DNA of 41,583 bases. Source: Deltaproteobacteria bacterium. Lineage in GTDB: Bacteria; Myxococcota_A; Polyangia; Haliangiales; Haliangiaceae. A program made the translations under genes and the position numbers. Positions 33,048-41,583 of the stretch are shown here, in pieces. The stretch lies in the NCBI GenBank assembly GCA_013812655.1, contig JACCTC010000077.1:1-41583 (forward strand), read 5' to 3'. How positions within the stretch are numbered: the first letter of the stretch is position 1; each line of letters begins with the position of its first letter. The notes beneath the pieces were generated by a model, which was not told where the DNA came from, did no database searches, and saw only the letters and a program-made list of their open reading frames with translations.

Positions 33048-33806
33048 CTAGGGCCGCGCAAGCCCGATGGAGGCCGCGAACGCGGTCACGACGTCGGCAA
33101 ACCGGCGGTGGGCCTCGGCGTGCAACATGTGACCGGCGCCAGGCACGATCTCGAGGCGCGCGTCGGGGAGTGCCGCGAGCAACGCATCGAGGGTCGGCCG
33201 GAAGTAACCCGCCGAGCGCTCGCCGCCGAGGAGCAGCACGGGATGGGAGACGGTCGCGAGCTCGGCATAGCGTGGCCGATAGGTGATCAGCGCCGCGGAG
33301 TCCGCGCGGATCTCCGCCCACTTCGCCTTCGAGCGTTCCTGGTACGCGCGCGGCATCCGTGCGTAGGCGGTATCGCCGAGCACCGTGCGGAGGAACAGCT
33401 CTGCAGCGGCCGGGCCACCCTGCTCTGCCGCCCGGCGGTCGTACTCGACGAGGAACGCCTGCGGCGCCGCCGGGGCTTCGTCGGTGGGACCCATCGGTGG
33501 CTCGATCAACACGCCGCCCGCGCAGGCTTCGGGATGGCGGCGGAGGATGTCGAGCGCGATCACCGCGCCGAAGCTCGAGCCGACCACGAGCGCGCGCTCG
33601 CCCGGCCCGAGCAGCGAGACCGCGTCGTCGGCGTGCGCCTCGACCGTCGCCTCGCAGGCGCGCCGGTCGAACGCGATCAGCGTGAACCGTTCGCGCAGCG
33701 CCGACGCGAGCTGGATCGACCACGTCGTGTGGTCGGCCGCGCTGCCGTGAATCAGCAGCATCGGCGGTCCGACACCTGCGCGAACGGCGTGGAGCGTGGA
33801 GGGCAT
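33048..33806 (-). CDS. Alpha/beta hydrolase
   Basis: 252 residues from ATG 33806; the frame extends upstream but MPSTLHAVRAG fits the family start. The oxyanion segment is LLIHGSAADHTTW, the nucleophile elbow VVGSSFGAV holds Ser at GSSFG, VLLLGGERS is the usual third strand, and the catalytic His lies in GAGHML. The cap region is Ala/Glu-rich. Substrate is not predictable (esterase, lactonase or haloalkane-like). It starts 20 bp from the divergent kinase-TPR gene and ends 24 bp before the hflX ATG, in the same direction. Confidence 0.88.
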   Translation of the reverse strand: MPSTLHAVRAGVGPPMLLIHGSAADHTTWSIQLASALRERFTLIAFDRRACEATVEAHADDAVSLLGPGERALVVGSSFGAVIALDILRRHPEACAGGVLIEPPMGPTDEAPAAPQAFLVEYDRRAAEQGGPAAAELFLRTVLGDTAYARMPRAYQERSKAKWAEIRADSAALITYRPRYAELATVSHPVLLLGGERSAGYFRPTLDALLAALPDARLEIVPGAGHMLHAEAHRRFADVVTAFAASIGLARP

Positions 33807-33826
33807 GGGGCGTATGATTTTCCCAC

Positions 33827-36800
33827 ATGGCGCCCGACGAGGGAGGAGCGGCCCCGCCGACATCGCCCGGTCCCGGCCCTGGGGAAGACCCGCCGGCGTC
33901 GGGTGAGGCCACGCCGCGCCCGCGACGCGCGACCGAGGATGCATTCGCGGCGACCGTGGCACCGACCTCCCCCGTGCCTCCGGTCGCGCTGCCGGGTGGC
34001 ACGCTGAACAGCGTTGGCGAGGCGCGTGCGCGGATCTCGCGCCTCGAGATCGATGCGACGCAGACCGCGGCCCTCGCGGGCGCGCTGCCGCCGCTGCCGG
34101 TGGTCTCCGACAGCTGCTACGTCGCGGATCGCGAGATCGCGCGTGGCGGCATGGGCCGGATCATCGCCGCGCAGGATCAGCGACTCGGCCGCAAGGTCGC
34201 GCTCAAGGAGCTCCTCGAGCCAGCGGGCGAACAGCTCACACGGTTCCAGCGCGAGGCACTGATCACGGCACGCTTGCAGCATCCCGGCATCGTCCCGGTC
34301 TACGAAGCTGGTCGGTGGCCGTCCGGCGAGCCGTTCTTCGCGATGAAGCTGGTCTCGGGCCGCCCGCTCGACCGCGTGATCGCCGATGCGCGGACGCTCG
34401 AGGATCGGCTCGCGCTGCTGCCGCGGATCGCGGCGGCGACCGATGCGATCGCCTACGCGCACAGTCAGCGCGTGGTGCATCGCGACCTCAAGCCAGCGAA
34501 CGTGCTGATCGGCGACTTCGGCGAGACGGTCGTGATCGACTGGGGCCTCGCGAAGGATCTCGAGGCTGGCGACAGCCTGGAATCCGCGAACCGCCCACCG
34601 ATCACGCGCCCGAGCACCCGCAAGATCGACTCGAATGGCTCTTCGCTGACCGTCGCCGGTGCCGTGATGGGCACGCCGGCGTACATGGCACCCGAGCAGG
34701 CGCGCGGCGAACCAGTCGACGAGCGCGCGGACGTGTTCGCCCTCGGCGCGATGCTGTATCACCTGCTCGCGGGTGTGCCGCCGTACAACGCGCGCACCGC
34801 GACCGATGTGATCGCCGCCGCGGCTCTCGGGCGGGTCGTGCCGCTGAGCGAGCGCGAGGCCGGCGCGCCGCATGACCTCGTGGCGATCGTCGACCGCGCG
34901 ATGGCGCCGGTACCGGCGGATCGTTACGCGCACGCCGGCGAGCTTGCCGACGAGCTGCGTCGCTTCCTGACCGGACAGCTGGTCAGCGCGCATCGCTACA
35001 CGACGCTGCAGCGCGTGATGCGGTTCGTGAAGCGTCACCGTGCGGCCGTGACGATCGCGACGATCGCCACGATCGGCTTCGCGGTCGGTGGCACGTACGC
35101 CGTGCGCAACATCGTCGAGGCCAAGGACACCGCGGAGCGCGAGCGTTCGATCGCGGTCGCGCGGCGGCAGGCGGCCGAGACGCTGATCGACGAGATGCTG
35201 TCCGACATGAAGGATCGCCTGCAGGCGATCGGCCGGATCGACCTGCTGTCCAACCTCGGTGTCGAGATCCGCAACTACTACGACGCGCTCGCGAAGATGC
35301 CGGGGGGAATGCCCGCCGAGGACATCGAGCGGATGGCGCTGGCGGTCGAGCTCGTGGGCCGTGCCGAGCGTGACTCCGGCCAGTCCGACCGCGCGCTCGC
35401 GACGCTGACCCGCGGCCGTGCGTTGCTCGAGGGAGCCGTGGCCGGCGCGACGACCCCCGAGACGCGCTTCAAGCGGACGATGATCGCGCGGCTCGACTTC
35501 TGGATCGGCACGATCCATCAGCAGCGCGGCAAGGCGGCGGCGGCGATCGTCGCGTACGGCAAGTCGCGCGAGCGGTTCGTGTCGCTGCGTGCCGAGGCCC
35601 CGACCGATCGCTTCGTGCTGCTGTGGTCGGCGGAGAATCACGACCGGCTCGGTGATCTATTGCGTAATGAGGGCAAGATCGATCAGGCCTTCGAGGAGTA
35701 CTCCGAAGCGAAGGCCAGCCGCGAGCGCGCGAGCAGCCAGGCGAGCAGCCGGCCCTCCGAGGAGGTCCGCGCCCTCTCGACGAGTCACCTCAAGCTCGGG
35801 TCGATCTATCAGGCGCGCGGCGAGTCCGCGGCGGCCCTCGCGGGGTACCGCGCGGCGCTGCGGCTCCGCGAGACCGTGCTCGAGAGCCAGGCCGACAACG
35901 TCGTGATCCAGGAAGAGGTCCTCGAGGTGCAGGACGCCCTCGCCGAGCTGCAACGCCAGATCGGCGACTCGAAGAGCGCCGTCGAGACCTACCAGCAAGC
36001 GCTGCCGATCATGGATGCGCTCGTGCGCCGCGAACCGTCGAACACGATCTGGAAGCGGCGCCGCGGTGGCCTCTACGCGGACCTCGGGTTCGCGTTGCTC
36101 GACAGCGGCGACTTCAAGGGCGGCCTCGCCGAGCTCGATCGCGCCGTCGAATGTCAGCAGGACCTGCTCGCACGCGATCCGAAGAGCGCGCAGTTCGCGA
36201 TCGACCTGTCGCGGTCGTACATGCGTGCCGGCGATGGCCACCTCTACCTCGGCGCGATCGACGACGGCATCGCGAAGTACGAGCTGTCTCTCGACATCCG
36301 CCAGAAGCTCGCGAAGAAGGATGCGAAGAGCGCGCCCTATCGCCGCGCGCTCGCGTGGTCGCTGCACAAGCTCGCGAACGCGCACGCGCAGAAAGGTGAT
36401 GTGCCGCGCGCGCTCGCGAACCACGAGCGCGTGCTCGCGATCCGGACCAAGCTCGTCGAGGAATCGCCGACCCAGAGTGGCTTCAAGAACGAGCTCGCGT
36501 CGACCGAAGTCGCGCTCGGCCGGCTCCTCGTGCGCACCGACAGCAAGCGCGCCGGCGAGCTGATCGACGCCGGCGTCGACCGCGCGCGGGCCCTCGTCGC
36601 CGCCGATGCGCTCAGCAACGAGTGGAAGGAGACGCTGACCCAGGGCCTCCTCGCTCGCGCCGAGGCCGCGCGTGCCACCAACGCGCCGGCCGTTCGCAAG
36701 GAGACCCTCGAGGCCGCACTCGCCGTCGCCACCGCCGGCTCGCAGCGCGCACCGCAGAACCCGCAATGGCCGGGCTTCCTCGCCGAGATCCACATCGGCT

Positions 36801-36940
36801 TCGCGGAGCTCGCAGGCGATCGCGGCACGCGGCTCGCGTCGTACAAGGTCGTGCGTGATCTGCTCGAGCCGCTCGCGAGCACGGGCCGGCTACCCGCCGT
36901 CCGCAAGAACTTGCTCGATCGCGCACGCGCCGCTCGCTAG
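33827..36940 (+). CDS. Ser/Thr protein kinase with long C-terminal TPR region
   Basis: 1037 residues. A Pro-rich disordered N-terminus (1-60) precedes a kinase domain about 98-385: Gly loop ARGGMGR (105-111), Lys127 (VALKE), HRDLKPANVL (218-227), and DWG (238-240) in place of DFG with GTPAYMAPEQ. One membrane helix lies at about 407-425. The rest (440-1037) is periplasmic TPR-like (RALATLTRGRALLEGAV, AAALAGYRAALRLRETVLES, SAVETYQQALPIMDALVRRE, RALANHERVLAIRTKLVEES). A D-W-G activation motif is accepted in several bacterial STKs. A candidate envelope signalling kinase. It starts 20 bp from a divergent gene, and a small membrane-protein gene follows after 9 bp. Confidence 0.9.
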   Translation: MAPDEGGAAPPTSPGPGPGEDPPASGEATPRPRRATEDAFAATVAPTSPVPPVALPGGTLNSVGEARARISRLEIDATQTAALAGALPPLPVVSDSCYVADREIARGGMGRIIAAQDQRLGRKVALKELLEPAGEQLTRFQREALITARLQHPGIVPVYEAGRWPSGEPFFAMKLVSGRPLDRVIADARTLEDRLALLPRIAAATDAIAYAHSQRVVHRDLKPANVLIGDFGETVVIDWGLAKDLEAGDSLESANRPPITRPSTRKIDSNGSSLTVAGAVMGTPAYMAPEQARGEPVDERADVFALGAMLYHLLAGVPPYNARTATDVIAAAALGRVVPLSEREAGAPHDLVAIVDRAMAPVPADRYAHAGELADELRRFLTGQLVSAHRYTTLQRVMRFVKRHRAAVTIATIATIGFAVGGTYAVRNIVEAKDTAERERSIAVARRQAAETLIDEMLSDMKDRLQAIGRIDLLSNLGVEIRNYYDALAKMPGGMPAEDIERMALAVELVGRAERDSGQSDRALATLTRGRALLEGAVAGATTPETRFKRTMIARLDFWIGTIHQQRGKAAAAIVAYGKSRERFVSLRAEAPTDRFVLLWSAENHDRLGDLLRNEGKIDQAFEEYSEAKASRERASSQASSRPSEEVRALSTSHLKLGSIYQARGESAAALAGYRAALRLRETVLESQADNVVIQEEVLEVQDALAELQRQIGDSKSAVETYQQALPIMDALVRREPSNTIWKRRRGGLYADLGFALLDSGDFKGGLAELDRAVECQQDLLARDPKSAQFAIDLSRSYMRAGDGHLYLGAIDDGIAKYELSLDIRQKLAKKDAKSAPYRRALAWSLHKLANAHAQKGDVPRALANHERVLAIRTKLVEESPTQSGFKNELASTEVALGRLLVRTDSKRAGELIDAGVDRARALVAADALSNEWKETLTQGLLARAEAARATNAPAVRKETLEAALAVATAGSQRAPQNPQWPGFLAEIHIGFAELAGDRGTRLASYKVVRDLLEPLASTGRLPAVRKNLLDRARAAR

Positions 36941-36949
36941 CGCGTTACG

Positions 36950-37363
36950 ATGGCTTTCATGAGCGAGATCGTCGAACGCGAGTTCATGGGAAAGGGCCGC
37001 GGCAAGGTCTGGACCTACCTGATCATGATGATCCTGCTCGTCGCCGCCGTCATCATCGTCAACGTCGTGTGGAACAACCCGACGCGCGCCTCCGAGGGCA
37101 TGAAGAGCTTCTTCGGCCTCCCCTCGTGGGCCCTCGCGACCGTGACCTTCGCGATCGGCGCCCTCGTGTTCTGGCTCGGTCTCAAGATCGAGACTGATTG
37201 GCCCGAAGCCATCGGCGCCTTCCTGATCGCCGGCTCGATCGCCTGGTTCGAGATCATCGTCGGCTGGGATCACTTCGAGCTCGGCCTCGTCGTGATGCCG
37301 TACATCATCCCGATCGCGGTCTTCGCGCTCCTCCTCATGTACGGCATGAAGAAGAGCGCCTGA
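36950..37363 (+). CDS. Small integral membrane protein
   Basis: 137 residues; ATG 36950 or ATG 36959 (MSEIVEREF) as start. Four membrane segments lie at about 22-42, 57-77, 85-104 and 112-132 with short polar loops, and the end is basic (GMKKSA). No family recognised. It starts 9 bp after the kinase-TPR gene, so it is probably co-transcribed. Its stop lies one base from that of the convergent DUF255 gene. Confidence 0.7.
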   Translation: MAFMSEIVEREFMGKGRGKVWTYLIMMILLVAAVIIVNVVWNNPTRASEGMKSFFGLPSWALATVTFAIGALVFWLGLKIETDWPEAIGAFLIAGSIAWFEIIVGWDHFELGLVVMPYIIPIAVFALLLMYGMKKSA

Positions 37364-37364
37364 C

Positions 37365-39389
37365 CTACTTGAAGAGGGGCAGCAGAGCGCTCGTAGTGGT
37401 GACGGGTGCCGAGCAGGTCTGGCCGCTGCAGACGTAGGCGCGTGCGGCGCCGTCGGGTGCTGGGACCTTGCCCTCGAGGATCGATGGAGCAGCCCATGGA
37501 CCGGCGAGCATCAGGGTTGGCGCGTAGCTCTGGCGAGCGGCGGCGATCAGCGCGTCGCGGTTGGGGCCGTCGCTGACGACGAGGGTCTTCTCGTGGAGGT
37601 AGAGATCGAGTGCGGCGAGGAGCGCCGAGGTCGCCCATGCGTTGACAGCGACGGTGCCGGTCAGTCGCTGCACGAGGTACTTCTCGGCGAGGCTGAGGGC
37701 GGCGTCATCGCCAGCGACGAGGCCGAGCCGCACGAGGCCGGTCACTGCGAGCGCGGCACCCGAGGGGATGGCGCCGTCGTGGTGTGACTCCGGGCGATGG
37801 ATGAGCAGCGGGTCGCCGGCGGGCGCGAGGTAGAACACGACGATGCCATCCTCCTCGGCGACGAATCGCTCGCGTACGGCGCCGAGCAGGCGGGTTCCGA
37901 GATCCCACCACGCGCGGTCGCCGGTGGCCTCGGCGAGCTCGAGGAAGGCGAGCGCGCAGAACGCGTAGTCGTCGAGGGTGCCGTCGAGCTTGGTCTGACC
38001 TTCGTGGTAGACGCGCGCGATCCGATCTCCGGAGATCATGCGATCGCGCAGGAAGCTGGCGACGCGAAGCGCGAGGGCGAGCGCCGGCGGATGCCCGATC
38101 GCGCGCCAGGCGGCGACCAGGCCGCTGATCGCGAGGCCGTTCCAGCCGGCGAGGACCTTGTCATCGGTGCCCGGCCGGATGCGCGTGCCCCGCGCCGCGA
38201 GCAGCTTCGCGCGAAGCTCGGCGAGCTGCTCCTCCTCGAACGGCGACGTGCGCGGCGTGATCCGCGAGACCACGCTCGTGCGGTGCTCGAAGTTCCCGGC
38301 CTCGGTGACGCCATAGGCCTGCGCGAACACCAGAGCGTTCGTCGGGCCGAGCACCTCGCGCAGCTGCGCGGGCGTCCACACGTAGAACTTGCCCTCCTCG
38401 CCCTCGCTGTCGGCGTCGAGCGACGACCACAGCCCTCCGCCCGCGTCGGACAGCTCGCGCTCGAAGAAGCCGATCGTCTCGGCGATCACCTCGCCCGCGC
38501 GGGTCGCGAACGGCCCGCCCATCGCGCAGACGCTCGCGTAGATGCCGAGGAGCTGCGCGTTGTCGTAGAGCATCTTCTCGAAGTGCGGCACGAGCCACTT
38601 CGCATCGACCGAGTACCGCGCGAAGCCGCCACCGAGGTGATCGTAGATCCCGCCCTCGGCCATGCCGCGCGCCCACTTGTCGAAGGCTTCGCGGGCCGGC
38701 TCGCCGAACGAGAACCGACTGGTGCGTGCGAGCAGATCGTGGGTCGAGCTCGACGGAAACTTCGGCGCGCCGCCCAGCCCTCCGTGCTCGGGGTCGCAGC
38801 GCTCCGCGAGCTGGCGGCCCGCGGTGATCAGCAGCGACGCGGTCAACCCCTTCGGATCTGCGCCCTGCGCACCGCGGCGGTAGTGCGCGTCGACGCGCTG
38901 CAAGCCATCGACGAGCGCGAGCGCGTTGTCCTCGGCGTCCGCACGCCGGTTCTTGAAGGCATCGGCCATCGCGCGCAGCAGATCCTGGAACGTCGGCCGT
39001 CCGAACTTCGGCACGAGCGGGAAGTACGTGCCGAGGAAGTACGGCCGGCCATCGGGGAGGCAGAACGCCGACAGTGGCCAGCCGCCGCCCTCGCCCTGGA
39101 CCTGGATCGCGTTCATGTAGATCGCGTCGACATCGGGACGCTCCTCGCGATCGACCTTGATGTTGACGAACTGCTCGTTCATCAGCTTCGCGGTCGCCGC
39201 GTCCTCGAAGCTCTCGTGCGCCATCACGTGACACCAGTGACAGGCCGCGTAGCCGATCGAGACGAACACCGGCACGTCGCGACGCTTCGCCTCGGCGAAC
39301 GCTTCTGCCGTCCATGGCCACCAGTCCACCGGATTATCGGCGTGCTGCCGGAGGTACGGCGAGCTCTCGGTCGCGAGGCGATTCGGCAT
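37365..39389 (-). CDS. DUF255 / YyaL-type protein: thioredoxin-like domain plus (alpha/alpha)6-like domain
   Basis: 674 residues. The N-terminal DUF255 motif [16 protein letters not shown] is followed by the thioredoxin-like site [15 protein letters not shown] (Cys50 and Cys53) and [17 protein letters not shown]. The remainder is a six-hairpin glycosidase-like fold ([42 protein letters not shown]). The family (YyaL; SPATA20 in animals) is widespread and of uncertain function. Soluble, no signal peptide. It lies 46 bp downstream of a Ser/Thr kinase gene on the same strand, so the two may be co-transcribed. Confidence 0.92.
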   Translation of the reverse strand: MPNRLATESSPYLRQHADNPVDWWPWTAEAFAEAKRRDVPVFVSIGYAACHWCHVMAHESFEDAATAKLMNEQFVNIKVDREERPDVDAIYMNAIQVQGEGGGWPLSAFCLPDGRPYFLGTYFPLVPKFGRPTFQDLLRAMADAFKNRRADAEDNALALVDGLQRVDAHYRRGAQGADPKGLTASLLITAGRQLAERCDPEHGGLGGAPKFPSSSTHDLLARTSRFSFGEPAREAFDKWARGMAEGGIYDHLGGGFARYSVDAKWLVPHFEKMLYDNAQLLGIYASVCAMGGPFATRAGEVIAETIGFFERELSDAGGGLWSSLDADSEGEEGKFYVWTPAQLREVLGPTNALVFAQAYGVTEAGNFEHRTSVVSRITPRTSPFEEEQLAELRAKLLAARGTRIRPGTDDKVLAGWNGLAISGLVAAWRAIGHPPALALALRVASFLRDRMISGDRIARVYHEGQTKLDGTLDDYAFCALAFLELAEATGDRAWWDLGTRLLGAVRERFVAEEDGIVVFYLAPAGDPLLIHRPESHHDGAIPSGAALAVTGLVRLGLVAGDDAALSLAEKYLVQRLTGTVAVNAWATSALLAALDLYLHEKTLVVSDGPNRDALIAAARQSYAPTLMLAGPWAAPSILEGKVPAPDGAARAYVCSGQTCSAPVTTTSALLPLFK

Positions 39390-39435
39390 GCACGGGGCTT
39401 ACGCCGGCACGCGCGTCAGCGCAACGCGCGCCGCC

Positions 39436-41265
39436 TCAAGGCTTCATCTGGCAAGCCACGGCGTCGCCGAGCTGACAGGCGTGCTCGAGATCCTGCTGTG
39501 CTCCGGCGGCGTCACCGACCGCCGACCGCGACACCGCGCGGGCACGTCGCCACTTCGGTGCGGGATCCGCGGCGACGACGACGTCGAGATCGGCGAGCGC
39601 CTCGACGTGGCGGTTCTCGCGGATCAGCACGGCGGCCCGGGCAGCGTGCAGGCCGACATCGGCGGGGCTGTGACGCAGCGATGCCGTGCAGACCTCGAGC
39701 GCACCGGCGTCCTCGGTCGCCGCGAGGGCGAGGCACAGGGCTGCGCGCGCCTCGGGCCAGTCGGGGCTGAGTCGCAACGCGTGACGGAGGCTCGTGACGG
39801 CGTCGGCCGGACCCTGCGTGCGCGCGAGTGCCATCCAGCCTGTCGCGGTGGTCGGCGTGCCGCCCGGTGGCCGCGGCGCGGACCCCGACGCCGGGCCGTT
39901 CTGATCGAGCGCCTTGCTGAACACGCCGACGAAGTCGCGCATCAGCGTACGATCGCGATCGTCGATCGCGGATGTGGTCGTGACCGTCGGGGTCGCCGGG
40001 CTCGAGGCTGCCCAGGGATCGGGCTTCGCGGTCTGCCGCGCGATGACGAACACCACGCCGATCGCGACCGCGGTCGCGCCGATCGCGATCATCGCCGTGC
40101 GACCTGACCGCCGCGCCACCGTCGATGGTGCGGCGGTGACCGGTGGGCTCGCACCACGTGCGGACGCGATCGTCTCGCTGCGCGCGAGGGCGAGCTCTTC
40201 CGACGCCGTCGCGGGCGGGCGCTGTGCGGTTGCAGCCTCGGCACTCGCGATCAGCTCGACGAGCACCGGGTGATCGGGGGCGTACGCGAGGCCACGATCG
40301 CAGATCGCGAGGGCCACGAATGGCTTGCCACCCGTGATCGCTTCACGCGCGAGCCGCTCGAGACGACGCACGCGGAATGCCGCGACTCGCTGCTGATAGC
40401 CGACAGGGTCCGCGACCACGCTCGCGCGCTCGGTCGCGAGCTGCTCGGCCGGCGCCCAGTCGATCATCGCGGCGAGGCGGGGCACGAGCTCGTCGAGCGA
40501 TGGCCGCTTCGTCGGGTCGGTCGCGAGGCAGCTCGCCACCAGGTCCGCGAGCGCGTCGCCGGTCCGGCGATCCGCGGCGCTCAGGCGCGAGTACGAGCCG
40601 AGCAGCGTCGCCGCGACCTCCTCGGTGGGTCGGCTGCGCGCGAACGGCCGCTTGCCGGCGATCAGCTCGTAGAGCATCACGCCGAGCGCCCAGATGTCAG
40701 TACGCCCATCGACGGCGCGACCGTCGAGCTGCTCCGGTGACATGTACCCGACCGAGCCCACGGCCGCGCCCGACTCGGTATGTCGCGACATCCCGTCGCC
40801 CCACGCGAGCCCGAGATCGATCACCGTGATCGTGCCGTCGGGCGTGGCGATCGCGTTCTCGGGCTTGAGATCGCGATGGACATAGCCGCGCGCGTGGAGC
40901 GCCCCCGTCGCCTCGGCGATCGGCAGGATCAGCAGCAGCGCGGCTTCCGGACACACGGCGCGCCCGCGACAGAGCTCGCGCAGCGTGACGCCGGTGAGCA
41001 GTGGCAAGACGAGGTAGGGGCCGAGCTCGACGTCGACACCGTGATCGAGCAGCCCGATGAGGTTCGGGTGCGAGAGCTCGTCGAGCGTCGTGATCTCGCG
41101 GCGAAACCGTGCGAGTGCGGCCTCGTCGAGATCGTGCGCGCTGCCGATCAGCTTCACCGCGACCGTGCCCGCCGGACCGGTCGCTCGATAGACCTGACCG
41201 TTGCCGCCCTCGCCGATGCGCTCGTGCAACTGATACGGTCCGAGCTGGATCGATGGCAACCCCAC
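39436..41265 (-). CDS. Ser/Thr protein kinase with TM helix and periplasmic TPR-like tail
   Basis: 609 residues from GTG 41265 (TTG 41259 is an alternative). Kinase domain about 10-270: Gly loop GEGGNGQVY (18-26), Lys38 (VAVKLIG), Glu57, HRDLKPENA (130-138), and DLG (150-152) in place of DFG, then SVGYMSPEQ. A helical linker (290-350) leads to a membrane helix at about 390-409, and the tail (450-609) is TPR-like (TSLRHALRLSPDWPEARAA, ALEVCTASLRHSPADVGLH). Its first codons overlap the 5' end of the divergent lipoprotein gene at 41253. Confidence 0.9.
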   Translation of the reverse strand: MGLPSIQLGPYQLHERIGEGGNGQVYRATGPAGTVAVKLIGSAHDLDEAALARFRREITTLDELSHPNLIGLLDHGVDVELGPYLVLPLLTGVTLRELCRGRAVCPEAALLLILPIAEATGALHARGYVHRDLKPENAIATPDGTITVIDLGLAWGDGMSRHTESGAAVGSVGYMSPEQLDGRAVDGRTDIWALGVMLYELIAGKRPFARSRPTEEVAATLLGSYSRLSAADRRTGDALADLVASCLATDPTKRPSLDELVPRLAAMIDWAPAEQLATERASVVADPVGYQQRVAAFRVRRLERLAREAITGGKPFVALAICDRGLAYAPDHPVLVELIASAEAATAQRPPATASEELALARSETIASARGASPPVTAAPSTVARRSGRTAMIAIGATAVAIGVVFVIARQTAKPDPWAASSPATPTVTTTSAIDDRDRTLMRDFVGVFSKALDQNGPASGSAPRPPGGTPTTATGWMALARTQGPADAVTSLRHALRLSPDWPEARAALCLALAATEDAGALEVCTASLRHSPADVGLHAARAAVLIRENRHVEALADLDVVVAADPAPKWRRARAVSRSAVGDAAGAQQDLEHACQLGDAVACQMKP

Positions 41266-41583
41266 GGCGCTCGAACCCTAGCATCGCCCTCGCCGGCGCG
41301 ATCATCCTGTTTGCAGCGTGCAAGCGCTCGGGGTCGACGGCCGACGACGCGCCGGTGACGATCCGTGCGGACGCGAGTGTCGTCGCGCCCGCCCATGACG
41401 CCGGTGGCACCGATGCCGCGGCCGCGAACCGCATCACGATCGAGGTGGTACCGCCCACCACGCCCGGCACTGGCTTCGCGAAGCGCTGCGCGATCGGCGG
41501 CCCGCCGCTCGGCGGCGCGTGTAGCGGCGGCAGCCTCGCAGTGGACGCGGCCGGCGTGATCCACCTCGTGCACGGCGCCAGCG
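41253..41583 (+). CDS. Lipoprotein (3' end cut by window edge)
   Basis: ATG 41253, open to the window edge (110 codons). Lipobox LFAAC (Cys23) after a basic start MATPRRSNPS. The mature part begins with Ser/Asp/Ala-rich low complexity (DDAPVTIRADASVVAP), then AKRCAIGGPPLGGACSGGSL with two cysteines and a possible repeat-type domain (VDAAGVIHLVHGAS). Too short to classify. It is divergent from the kinase gene and the two coding starts overlap by about 13 bp, so any leader and promoter must lie inside the kinase coding region. Confidence 0.6.
   Translation, partial: MATPRRSNPSIALAGAIILFAACKRSGSTADDAPVTIRADASVVAPAHDAGGTDAAAANRITIEVVPPTTPGTGFAKRCAIGGPPLGGACSGGSLAVDAAGVIHLVHGAS

Noticed and set aside
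33752..35641. A 629-residue minus-strand frame opposite the kinase-TPR gene
   Set aside because: Antisense shadow of a conserved kinase domain. No recognisable family or ribosome site.
37797..39770. A 657-residue plus-strand frame opposite the DUF255 protein
   Set aside because: The real gene on the minus strand has clear family motifs. The plus frame is Arg/Glu-rich noise.

Overview
The window is GC-rich, densely coded bacterial chromosome with almost no intergenic space. It most resembles a Myxococcota (deltaproteobacterial) genome. The reasons are three eukaryotic-like Ser/Thr kinases with periplasmic PEGA or TPR tails, many Cys-rich lipoproteins, large TPR proteins, a multiheme lipoprotein, and short ATGA/GTGA gene overlaps. 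I cannot name the species. No rRNA, tRNA, CRISPR array, transposase, integrase or phage gene was seen, so this looks like core chromosome rather than an island.

Layout. 1-2442 (minus) holds two exported TPR proteins, the first cut by the window edge, with a terminator between them. 2443-2815 is a non-coding divergent region carrying two candidate promoters. 2816-3301 encodes a small Cys-rich lipoprotein followed by a strong terminator. 3371-6743 (minus) is the ribosomal/tRNA maturation operon rpsP-khpA-rimM-trmD-rplS-yraN, in which TrmD is fused to a second SPOUT-type methyltransferase domain. 6824-14511 (plus) runs from a multiheme metallophosphoesterase-like lipoprotein through an RlpA-like protein, two ABC ATPase/permease pairs and a membrane protein to a CPA1 cation/proton antiporter. 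14481-15911 (minus) is rimO.

15991-23187 (minus) reads as one seven-gene transcription unit: coaX, an unrecognised soluble protein, a membrane-anchored thioredoxin, a zinc-ribbon protein, a FAM20/Four-jointed-like atypical kinase with an N-terminal signal anchor, a zinc-finger/TM/HEAT protein, and an MFS transporter. 23241-31547 (plus) encodes a coiled-coil lipoprotein, a REC-GAF-HD-GYP regulator, a Ser/Thr kinase with a PEGA tail, two further PEGA proteins sharing a C-terminal membrane hairpin, and two lipoproteins. 31551-33806 (minus) is hflX and an alpha/beta hydrolase. 33827-37363 (plus) is a large kinase-TPR protein and a small membrane protein. 37365-41265 (minus) is a DUF255/YyaL protein and a third kinase. 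A truncated lipoprotein gene begins at 41253.

The two most unusual signals are as follows. (1) A roughly 40-bp palindromic repeat occurs inside the 5' coding parts of two unrelated genes (8537 and 21194), is read in different frames, and carries a compensatory base-pair change in its hairpin; it resembles the protein-coding palindromic elements of Rickettsia. (2) A bacterial FAM20C-like secretory-pathway kinase is embedded in a compact operon with zinc-finger, thioredoxin and HEAT partners. Low-complexity expansions also recur in otherwise conserved proteins (L19, KhpA, HflX, the MFS transporter).
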